Assembly: GCA_041477005.1 (NCBI GenBank)
Contig: JBGOUJ010000346.1
Coordinates: 1 to 8,375 of the forward strand
DNA from: JBGOUJ01 sp041477005
Lineage (GTDB): Bacteria > Acidobacteriota > Terriglobia > Bryobacterales > JACQDG01
Length of the DNA stretch: 8,375 nt
Direction: 5' to 3'
The notes under the pieces were generated by a model. That model saw nothing but the letters and a program-made list of their open reading frames with translations. It made no database searches and was not told where the DNA came from. The translations under genes and the position numbers were made by a program. This document shows, piece by piece, positions 1 to 5,897 of the stretch (position 1 is its first letter; the number at the start of each line of letters is the position of its first letter).

Positions 1-70
1 ATGTCCTTGACGAAGCTCAGCTTGGCGGCTGGACGGCGGCCAGCAAGAAGAAGGCCACGGGCGCGATCAT
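1..70 (-). CDS. N-terminal piece of an exported protein, probably PSC1/DUF1549-type (planctomycete cytochrome c-like), apparently frameshifted; runs off the left edge
   Basis: On the minus strand an ATG at 70-68 overlaps the TGA stop (69-67) of the upstream PPC-domain gene as ATGA. It opens a short frame reading MIAPVAFFLLAAVQPPS and then a TGA. That is a textbook signal peptide start. The adjoining frame of the same strand continues as KLSFVKDI up to the window edge; SFVKDI is the kind of sequence that opens the mature part of planctomycete cytochrome c (PSC1) proteins, usually followed by a CxxCH heme site. The two frames join cleanly if one A is added at the AA lying at plus positions 22-23, giving QPP-KLSFVKDI. 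The second frame has no ATG, GTG or TTG start of its own. Genes of this kind often follow PPC-domain genes in Acidobacteria and Planctomycetes, which supports the call. The identification rests on about 24 residues, and the missing base may be a real mutation or a sequence error. Confidence 0.42.
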
Positions 71-2127
71 TCCGGGTCCTCCGGGGGGCTGGAGCGGTTG
101 ACCTCGATCGGCGGAGAGACGGCAGCTCCGGCCCGCAGACTGAACCGACCGGCCTTCACGGCAGTGGAAGCCGTGACCCGAAGCTCGAGTTGGGTGGCGC
201 CTGGTGGCAGCACGTTACTCTCAAATTTTACACCCTGCAGGGGCGGATCGGGCTCGATTGTGAGGGGAGTTTTCGCGCCATCGAAGCGGGTGACGAGCAC
301 CCGCAGCCGGGCGGGCTTGCCCGGGCGGAGGGTCAGGTTTTCGGGCGGATCGAGCACCACCGGCGGCAGGTCGGCGACCGTGGCCAGCAACTCCTGCTTT
401 TCGATCGGCCCAGTGACCTTGCCAACCGACTCCCAAAGATAGAAGATCTCGGCCGTGTGCTCGATGGTCTTGCCGTTGATCGAGCCGCGCGCCCGCAAGC
501 GGACCGGGTGAGATCCCAACGCAGCGTCCGGAGCGACATGGAAAGGCACCAGGACGTCCGTACCATCCAGGCGGCGGTCCAGGGCGCAATTGTCCTTGAC
601 AATGGTGTCTTTCGGCGCGGCGGTCATTTTGTCGACGGTCACGCCGGGCGGCAGATCCTCCGCCCAGACCTCGACGGGGGTGTCCCAGCCGCCGTTCCTT
701 CTCACCCGAACGGGCAGCAGGGCGGTCTTGCCGCGATACCAGGTTTGGGCCGGGGTGAGGGCTCGTAACTCGAAGTCCGGTTCGATCTGACGAATGGCCA
801 AGTGGTAGCCGTAATTGGGGCTGCCACGCTCGGCCGAGTCGCGGAGCTGAAGCAGGTAACGGCCGGGCTTTTCGAATGTGTAGACCAGATAGGGGTCGAG
901 GTTGGGAGGCTGCGAGCCGTTTTGCTGGAGACGGTCATCCTGGAAGGCGAGCAGGCTGCCGTCGGGCGCGTAGATTCCGATCACGGGGTCGACCAGGAAC
1001 CCGAGCTTCATGGCGTAGACGTCGAACTCGAAGCGCTCGCCGGCGGCGGCTTCGAAGGAAAAGAAGTGCGAAGCCTTGCGGCGGTCGAGGACCCCGCTCA
1101 GCGCCACCGGCGGGCGGATGGGCTGGGGGCTCGCGCGCGAGCGCGCCGGCGTCGAAAGCTGCTCCTCGATGTCGGTGACCAGCAGGAGAATCGGGAGCGG
1201 GGCTTCGAGCGAGCCGGCGAAAGCATGAAGCAGGTAGCGGCCCGGCGGGACCGAGGCCGGCACGGCCATGCGGAAGGTCAGCGAATCGGCCTTCGCCGAG
1301 ACCACTTTGCCCTCCGCCAGGGACTCCCCGAGCACCAGCCGGTCGACGGTCTGGAGGTTGTAGCCCGCCAACCGGAACTCGCCGGCCACGCCGCGCCGGG
1401 CGCCGGCCGGCAGCACCCGCAGCATGTGTGGGAAGGCGCCGGCGGCTAGCCGGTAGCTGCTGTAGGGCGAGCCGTTCTCCCCCGAGCCGCTGACGCGGAC
1501 GAAGTAGTCGCCGGCTCGCTTGGGAGCAAAGGCCAGAAAGGCGTCTTTGTGGATGTAGGAATCGTCGGCGAAGTCCAGCTCGTTGCCGCGTTCGTCGAGG
1601 ATGGAGAGCGCTCCGTCGAACCGCGAGGCGGCGCGAGTAGCCATCAGATCGAAGATCAGCGTTTCGCCCGGCTCGCCGTGGAACCCGAAGACGTCATAAT
1701 CGCCCTGGTCCACCACGCCATCGATCAGGGTGGGCAGCGCGATCTTCTGGGCGTGGGCCGGGTCGTTGTTGGGCTCGACCTCCCGCTGCCCAGCGAGAGA
1801 GCTGATGTGGAAGACGCCCACGTAGCTGCCGCGCGCCGCGCGGATTCGGAAGTCGTGCAGGCCGGTCGGAACCTTGGGGCCGACCGAAATCCTGGCCTTG
1901 ATGGAGAAGAAATCGGAGGAGAGGATCTGCGCCTGCATGTCCGGGCGGGCGAAAGTGAGATCGAGGGCGCCGTCCAGGTTTCGGCCGGAGAGGGTCACCT
2001 CGACGGTTTCACCCGCGCGCGAGCCCAGCGGGAAGACCGAGCGCACGGATGGTTCCAGAACCGGGAGCGTTTCGGCCCAGACGCAGCTCGCGAGCAGCGC
2101 CGCTACCATTGGAAGTTTGCCGAGCAT
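67..2127 (-). CDS. Exported IPT/TIG- and PPC-domain protein (bacterial pre-peptidase C-terminal repeats)
   Basis: A 686-residue secreted, non-enzymatic-looking protein. Residues 1-18 form a Sec signal peptide with a V-W-A cleavage site before ETLP. An Ig-like IPT/TIG fold is likely at about 26-108 (VRSVFPLGSRAGETVEVTLSG). A first PPC domain follows at about 117-229, with the typical EVEPNND opening, the DYDVFGF strand and an AGDYFVRVSG closing strand. A second IPT-like domain lies at about 233-318 and a second PPC domain at about 337-446 (DRRKASHFFSFEAAAGE, PGRYLLQLRD). Two further beta-sandwich-like segments lie at about 462-563 and 590-676. PPC domains are beta-sandwich accessory modules of secreted enzymes; here they stand without a catalytic domain, a layout common in Planctomycetes and Acidobacteria next to PSC1/DUF1549 genes. 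The gene starts 15 nt after the PIG-L stop and overlaps the next gene by ATGA, so it sits inside an operon. Its ribosome site is poor (AGAGG directly against the ATG), suggesting translational coupling. Met7 is an alternative start that keeps the signal peptide. Confidence 0.87.
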   Translation of the reverse strand: MLGKLPMVAALLASCVWAETLPVLEPSVRSVFPLGSRAGETVEVTLSGRNLDGALDLTFARPDMQAQILSSDFFSIKARISVGPKVPTGLHDFRIRAARGSYVGVFHISSLAGQREVEPNNDPAHAQKIALPTLIDGVVDQGDYDVFGFHGEPGETLIFDLMATRAASRFDGALSILDERGNELDFADDSYIHKDAFLAFAPKRAGDYFVRVSGSGENGSPYSSYRLAAGAFPHMLRVLPAGARRGVAGEFRLAGYNLQTVDRLVLGESLAEGKVVSAKADSLTFRMAVPASVPPGRYLLHAFAGSLEAPLPILLLVTDIEEQLSTPARSRASPQPIRPPVALSGVLDRRKASHFFSFEAAAGERFEFDVYAMKLGFLVDPVIGIYAPDGSLLAFQDDRLQQNGSQPPNLDPYLVYTFEKPGRYLLQLRDSAERGSPNYGYHLAIRQIEPDFELRALTPAQTWYRGKTALLPVRVRRNGGWDTPVEVWAEDLPPGVTVDKMTAAPKDTIVKDNCALDRRLDGTDVLVPFHVAPDAALGSHPVRLRARGSINGKTIEHTAEIFYLWESVGKVTGPIEKQELLATVADLPPVVLDPPENLTLRPGKPARLRVLVTRFDGAKTPLTIEPDPPLQGVKFESNVLPPGATQLELRVTASTAVKAGRFSLRAGAAVSPPIEVNRSSPPEDPE

Positions 2128-2142
2128 CCTCTTAATCTTAAA

Positions 2143-3105
2143 CTACAACCGAACTGCGTTCTGCTTGATGTAATCGTCCAGCGTCGGCTTGGCCGGGCCG
2201 ATGTAATGGAACGCTTCGGCGTACTCCAGGCCGTACTTCCGGCCGAGATCGGCGTCGCCTTTGAACACGATGTGTTTGATGTAGTTCCGGTTGGCGGCCT
2301 CGTCGTCGTTGCCCAGAATCGGCAGCCGCAGGCCCTGCCCGGCCAGCCGCGCCCGCACGGCCGCCCCGGTTTCGCCCGCCGGTCCTTGCGTGATGTTGGC
2401 GCGGTTGACCTCCACCTTCTGATCGATCACCTGGCTGATATCCACGATGCGGTTCACGAACTCGGGACCGCGCGCGAAGTAATACTTCTCGCTCACGTGG
2501 TGGGGCCGGATGCCGGCCTCGAGATGCTCGGGCAGATTGCGAGGACTGGCGGCCATCCAGCAGGCGGCCTCCACGCATTTGGCCGTAACGTAGTGGTCCG
2601 GGTTCTCTTCGTAGTGGCCCCACGGGTCGTAGCACAGGACGGTATCGACCTTCATCAGCCGGAAGATGAAGATCAGCCGCTGCCGCAGCTCGGCGGCGTT
2701 GATGCCGTCGAACTCGTGGTTGCGGTAGCCGAGGTCGAAGACCTTCGCGAGCCCGAGCCGCCGAGCCACCTCGAAGTTATCTTTCTCATTGTTAAGAACG
2801 GCCTCGCCGGTGGTCGTGCCGCGCCCCGCCACGTCGTCCCGGCTGGTGCGGATCAGGATGCCGCTGTAGCCCTCGCGGATCAGCTTGGCCACAGCGCCGC
2901 CGGCGAACAGCGGGATATCGTCGCAGTGCGGCTGGATGGCGGCGAGCACCTTGCCCTTGTGCGGCTGGCCCGCCTGGGGGCGCTCGATCACGACCTCCGA
3001 TTGCTGGTCATTGTCATTGAGGGACTTCTGGGGGAAGGCCAGCGGGGTCGCGCTGAGCCAGACGCCGCCGGCAAAGGTGCTGCCGAGGAAGCTTCGTCGT
3101 TCCAT
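2143..3105 (-). CDS. Tat-exported PIG-L (LmbE-like) family deacetylase
   Basis: A 320-residue protein of the PIG-L/LmbE superfamily, zinc-dependent hydrolases that remove N-acetyl groups from amino sugars. The N-terminus MERRSFLGSTFAGG carries a twin-arginine motif (RRSFLG) followed by a weak hydrophobic stretch, so export by the Tat pathway after folding is likely. The first metal motif is PHCDD (His60, Asp62, Asp63), corresponding to the usual (A/P)HPDDE; the second is NPDH (His171), corresponding to HPDH. By analogy with MshB, the metal ligands would be His60, Asp63 and His171, with Asp62 as the general base; all are present. The first His of the second motif is Asn, and the final Glu of the first motif is Ile. 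Residues 55-215 form the core; the substrate of the C-terminal part is not predictable. A good Shine-Dalgarno (AGGAG) lies 6 nt before the ATG, and the PPC-domain gene follows after 15 nt. Confidence 0.9.
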   Translation of the reverse strand: MERRSFLGSTFAGGVWLSATPLAFPQKSLNDNDQQSEVVIERPQAGQPHKGKVLAAIQPHCDDIPLFAGGAVAKLIREGYSGILIRTSRDDVAGRGTTTGEAVLNNEKDNFEVARRLGLAKVFDLGYRNHEFDGINAAELRQRLIFIFRLMKVDTVLCYDPWGHYEENPDHYVTAKCVEAACWMAASPRNLPEHLEAGIRPHHVSEKYYFARGPEFVNRIVDISQVIDQKVEVNRANITQGPAGETGAAVRARLAGQGLRLPILGNDDEAANRNYIKHIVFKGDADLGRKYGLEYAEAFHYIGPAKPTLDDYIKQNAVRL

Positions 3106-3111
3106 GGGATG

Positions 3112-3116
3112 CTCCT
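3112..3116 (-). promoter_or_regulatory. Ribosome binding site of the PIG-L gene
   Basis: The minus strand reads AGGAG here, 6 nt upstream of the ATG at 3105-3103. It fixes that start and is the best Shine-Dalgarno of the leftward gene set. Confidence 0.7.
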
Positions 3117-3129
3117 GTCAGGGTTTTAG

Positions 3130-3150
3130 ACTTCTTATGAACTTCTTATG
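3130..3150. repeat. Direct repeat pair ACTTCTTATG in the hydrolase/PIG-L spacer
   Basis: ACTTCTTATG occurs at 3130-3139 and 3141-3150, an 11-nt period (about one helical turn), just upstream of the PIG-L ribosome site. The spacing would suit a dimeric regulator binding one DNA face, but no regulator is identified and chance is possible. CTTCTTAT followed about 20 nt later by TAGGGCAGT recurs at 7711-7739. Confidence 0.4.
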
Positions 3151-3160
3151 TTAGGGCAGT

Positions 3161-3210
3161 CTCACGCCGACGCCAAGTACGCCAAGAAAATCCCCTTCGT
3201 GGGACACGTC
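3161..3210. repeat. Degenerate intergenic repeat with ACGCCAAG units
   Basis: ACGCCAAG appears at 3170-3177 and 3179-3186 (9-nt period). It follows CTCACGCCG and precedes AAAATCCCCTTCGTG. The arrangement resembles the short dispersed intergenic repeats built from GACGCAAAG/ACGCCAAG units that I recall from many soil bacterial genomes. The resemblance is from memory; only the internal 8-nt duplication is seen directly. A short GGGAC/GTCCC inverted repeat follows at 3201-3212 but has no T-run on either side, so a terminator is not supported. Confidence 0.35.
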
Positions 3211-3216
3211 CCGACG

Positions 3217-5523
3217 TCAGTTCGGCCATCGGAGATGCCGCCGCAGAAATTCGAATGTGCCTTTGCCGTTGATGGTGTGTGGGCCGTTGAAGAATTCGAT
3301 CTCGGTTCGGTCAGGAAGGCCCAGCTCGGATTCGTAAAACCGCCGCACCCTCGAGTACTCGTAAGCCACCCACTCGTCCGGCGCCACGCCGTCGCCGTGC
3401 CCTCGTTCCACCATGAAGGGCCGCGGGGCCATGAGGTTTGCCAGCTCCGCGTAGTTCACCACGTTCGCGAAATTGAACTCGAGCATGTCGTATTCCCTGG
3501 TGAGAGGGTAGCCGAAGCGAGTGTCGATGGAAGTGGTCTTCCAGACCCATTCGTTGAAATCGCCTGAACAGATCGACAAAGCATAGCGATCGAGCAGGGG
3601 CGGCACGCGTACGGCCGTCTTGCCCCCATAGGAGAGGCCATAGAACCCGATGCGATCCGCGTCCACAAAGGGCTGCTCTGCCAACCACTCGAGAAGGCGC
3701 TGGTGCTGCCCCAGGATGAAAGAGAAGAGGGCCAGCTTGAGAGGGTGCCCCTTTCTCTGGATAATCCGGAACCGGTCCTCTCCGATATAGGGATTCTGGG
3801 GGGCGAACGTCACAAAACCCTCTTCGGCGAGCCGGACCGCGAATCGGTGGTAGTACCGCGAATCGATCTTCGGATCGGCAACATCGGCGGGCCGGCCCTC
3901 CAGCCCGTGTTGGCAAACCACTACCGGGCGGCGCTCGCCGGGTTGGATGTTCTTGGGAACCAGCAGGATGCCGTATGCAAATACGTCCGGCCAAACGTCC
4001 AGGACCACCTCGTAGCCTTTGAACTTCGGCTCGTCCAGAATCAGCCGCGATCGAGGATTCGCGGGAAGACTGGGCGGGGGCAGACGGCCGATGACCTCGT
4101 CCCAGATGTAGTCCCGGTAAAACCTGGTGGTCTCCCTCCAGCGCTCCGGCGAGAAGGCATCTGCCTTCGACCAGAACTCGGCGCGCCGCTGCGGGGACTG
4201 CTCGACCAACTTTTGGGTGTATGCGATCAGTTGCCGGAGCTGCCGGTGCAGGCGCTCTGCCGGATCGAAACCCTGCCGGCGATCGGCGGGTGAATCCCCG
4301 GAGCGACGAAGGCTCGCGGTAACGCCCAACGAGCTCAAGAGCGCTCCTAGAGCGGCATCCGTTCCGGCCGGCCCGTTGCCACCGCCGCTCACCGCCATTT
4401 GTAGTTTTCCGCCGGCCTTGAGGCTGGTGAAGATGGGCCGCGCCCGCTCCACCTCGTTTCGCACCGAGTCGAGAGGCGGAGTGCGCAATGTTCCGTTCGG
4501 CGCCGCGCCGCTCCGATCTTTCGATTCCGGCGGAGGCCCCGCCACTTCGGGTCCGCGGCTCGCTTCCACAATCAATGAGCGAGGAGCGATCAGGCCGGCC
4601 AGCTCCCCGTCTCCGAATTGCTGCAGCAGCCCCCACACGTCCCGATAAATCGGCTCTTTCCATACCTCCTGCCGGGACTGGAAATAGCCGCTGACAACCG
4701 TTGCCTTGATCCTCGGATCGATGGCGGCGCTGTAAAGCGCCAGCAACCCGCCCTCCCCGTAGCCCATCACTCCGATGGGAGCTGGATGCGCCGCATCCTC
4801 GCGCGCGAACCAATCCACCACCGCCAGCACCTTTTGCACTTCGTAACCGATAATGTGCCGGCCCACTTCGAATGCCGTGCGGTAGAGGAACTCCCGGTGA
4901 GGCTCGTTGGTTATTCGAACTCCCGGCGTGCCCGACCACTTGTCACTCCGATCGATCAGCATGGGCACGACGACCTGGCATCCGTTCTCGGCCAGTCGCC
5001 GCGCAAACTGCGAAGCCGGCCCGACACCCGGGGCCAGTCCTGCCGGCATTTCGGGCGACCAATCTGCGTCCGGAATGGCCACCACTCGCGCCACCGGCGC
5101 CGACTTGGGCTCCAGCAAGAGCCCCTCGCCGGTCACCCCGTCGAACACGGGCCACCTTACGGCGAAAACTCTGTAGCCGGCGGCCTCGGCGACGAGCGCG
5201 GAACGGGCGGTGGTGGCCTCGAGTTCCAACGCCGTCACCGGCAGTCGTGTGTCGGCCGCGCCAATGATCCGCCGAAACTCCTCCCGGTTTCGCGAGACCG
5301 AGCGGTCGTACTCGGCCGCCGACCGATAGTCCGGTTTCCAGAAACGGCTTCGTGTCGGGAGCGACTCCGCCGTCTTCTCGATCAGAGATTTGTTGATTCC
5401 GTCCACCATTTGGGCCGCCAGGTCCCCCTGGATGGTCAGCGGCGCCGTACCCGGCAACTGCGTCTGCCCCAAAACGGCAGAGACAGAGCCGAGCAAGAGA
5501 CCGATTGCCCAGGCGTTTCGCAT
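3217..5523 (-). CDS. Secreted tandem alpha/beta-hydrolase, dienelactone hydrolase/acetyl-xylan-esterase-like, with an inactive-looking N-terminal domain
   Basis: From the chosen ATG (5523-5521) this is a 768-residue exported protein with signal peptide MRNAWAIGLLLGSVSAVLG. The open frame extends upstream to a GTG at 5583 and another ATG at 5571. The downstream start was chosen because it puts the signal peptide at the true N-terminus, although AGGGG before the GTG is the better ribosome site. Two alpha/beta-hydrolase domains are visible. In the first (about 100-400) the nucleophile elbow reads GYGEGG (254-259), with Glu257 where Ser is expected, and no His occurs in the stretch where a catalytic His would lie. 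The second (about 490-768) has a complete set: QHGLEG oxyanion region (538-543), GLSYGG with Ser631, Asp711 in GHGDG, and His749 in NGPHT. It is therefore probably an esterase or deacylase with one active domain. The pairing with a deacetylase gene downstream suggests work on acylated carbohydrates, which is inference. Confidence 0.85.
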   Translation of the reverse strand: MRNAWAIGLLLGSVSAVLGQTQLPGTAPLTIQGDLAAQMVDGINKSLIEKTAESLPTRSRFWKPDYRSAAEYDRSVSRNREEFRRIIGAADTRLPVTALELEATTARSALVAEAAGYRVFAVRWPVFDGVTGEGLLLEPKSAPVARVVAIPDADWSPEMPAGLAPGVGPASQFARRLAENGCQVVVPMLIDRSDKWSGTPGVRITNEPHREFLYRTAFEVGRHIIGYEVQKVLAVVDWFAREDAAHPAPIGVMGYGEGGLLALYSAAIDPRIKATVVSGYFQSRQEVWKEPIYRDVWGLLQQFGDGELAGLIAPRSLIVEASRGPEVAGPPPESKDRSGAAPNGTLRTPPLDSVRNEVERARPIFTSLKAGGKLQMAVSGGGNGPAGTDAALGALLSSLGVTASLRRSGDSPADRRQGFDPAERLHRQLRQLIAYTQKLVEQSPQRRAEFWSKADAFSPERWRETTRFYRDYIWDEVIGRLPPPSLPANPRSRLILDEPKFKGYEVVLDVWPDVFAYGILLVPKNIQPGERRPVVVCQHGLEGRPADVADPKIDSRYYHRFAVRLAEEGFVTFAPQNPYIGEDRFRIIQRKGHPLKLALFSFILGQHQRLLEWLAEQPFVDADRIGFYGLSYGGKTAVRVPPLLDRYALSICSGDFNEWVWKTTSIDTRFGYPLTREYDMLEFNFANVVNYAELANLMAPRPFMVERGHGDGVAPDEWVAYEYSRVRRFYESELGLPDRTEIEFFNGPHTINGKGTFEFLRRHLRWPN

Positions 5524-5670
5524 TACCCGAGCGGCATCCCGCTCCCTTGGGTTGGGTCCCGGTGGAGGCATCTCCAATCTCACGATCCCCTGAACATAGA
5601 CGATTTAGGCTCTGCTTTGCAAACGATAGTAGGTCGCCGTGCCATTTCCGCAATCCGTCCGTAGCGTAGC

Positions 5671-5709
5671 GCGCTGCCCCGAGGGGCGCGCAGATTGCCG
5701 CGAAGCGGC
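5671..5709. repeat. Two consecutive GC-rich hairpins
   Basis: The first stem pairs GCGC-T-GCCC with GGGC-GCGC (5671-5691), with a bulged T at 5675. The second pairs GCCGC (5697-5701) with GCGGC (5705-5709) across a GAA loop. A T-run follows the second stem about ten bases on (5720-5724), so on the plus strand it could act as a weak terminator or mRNA-stabilising element, but no plus-strand gene ends upstream. A REP-like intergenic element is equally possible. Confidence 0.45.
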
Positions 5710-5720
5710 GCATCCCTGAT

Positions 5721-5765
5721 TTTTGCCTTTTGCCTTTTGCACTTTGCCTTTTGCCTTGCCTTTTG
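5721..5765. repeat. Short tandem heptamer repeat, unit TTTTGCC
   Basis: Five units lie in exact 7-nt phase over 5721-5755: TTTTGCC, TTTTGCC, TTTTGCA, CTTTGCC, TTTTGCC. They are followed by a shortened TTGCC and TTTTG up to 5765. The repeat is strikingly pyrimidine-rich on the plus strand within a GC-rich genome. It resembles the heptameric short tandemly repeated sequences known from cyanobacterial intergenic regions. Its role is unknown; slippage is expected to vary copy number. Confidence 0.8.
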
Positions 5766-5869
5766 TTGTCCCTTGCCGTTCGCCTTTCCACGTTGGGGAT
5801 CTGCGGCCTTATACGCCAAGCACTTGACCCTCACCGTGCTCGATATGCCTTACGGACGGACGCGGGCCA

Positions 5870-5897
5870 TTTTCAGGCGGGGCCAGAGGCGTATAAT
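5870..5897 (+). promoter_or_regulatory. Candidate sigma70-type promoter of tssBC
   Basis: A perfect TATAAT lies at 5892-5897, preceded after 16 nt by TTTTCA (5870-5875, four of six matches to TTGACA). An exact TATAAT is rare by chance in DNA this GC-rich. The box overlaps the first possible ATG (5896), so transcription from it would start near 5903-5906, only a few bases before the second ATG at 5908, implying leaderless or nearly leaderless translation. Confidence 0.45.
5885..5889 (+). promoter_or_regulatory. Possible ribosome binding site for the tssBC start at 5896
   Basis: AGAGG lies 6 nt upstream of the ATG at 5896. It would work only on a transcript that starts upstream of this point, and so competes with the leaderless reading implied by the TATAAT box at 5892-5897. 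Confidence 0.4.

Larger units (their letters stand above)
5584..5895. other. Divergent intergenic region between the hydrolase and tssBC genes
   Basis: A 312-nt stretch without a convincing gene. From left to right it holds a possible weak minus-strand promoter (TTGCAA, 18-nt spacer, TATGTT), two GC-rich hairpins (5671-5691 and 5697-5709), a TTTTGCC heptamer repeat (5721-5765), and a TATAAT box at 5892-5897 next to the tssBC start. The plus-strand frame is open across the second half of the region and continuous with tssBC, but its translation there is repeat-derived (FAFCLLHFAFCLAFC) and is not considered coding. Confidence 0.6.

Noticed and set aside
1549..3129. Long plus-strand open frame of 526 codons opposite the PPC-domain and PIG-L genes
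   Set aside because: It is a shadow frame caused by GC-rich third positions; it spans the boundary of two well-supported minus-strand genes and its translation has no recognisable domain and unnatural composition.
3311..4939. A 542-codon minus-strand frame inside the tandem hydrolase gene
   Set aside because: It overlaps the hydrolase in another frame on the same strand; the overlapping frame has both hydrolase motifs and a signal peptide, this one is Arg/Gly/Pro-rich noise.
5721..5765. Possible CRISPR-like array
   Set aside because: Units are 7 nt and directly adjacent with no spacers; it is a simple tandem repeat, and no cas gene is present.
5695..5895. Upstream extension of the sheath gene reading (67 extra residues)
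   Set aside because: The extra residues are translated heptamer repeat and hairpin sequence with no TssB similarity; the TssB-like protein begins naturally at MAKPFSFG.
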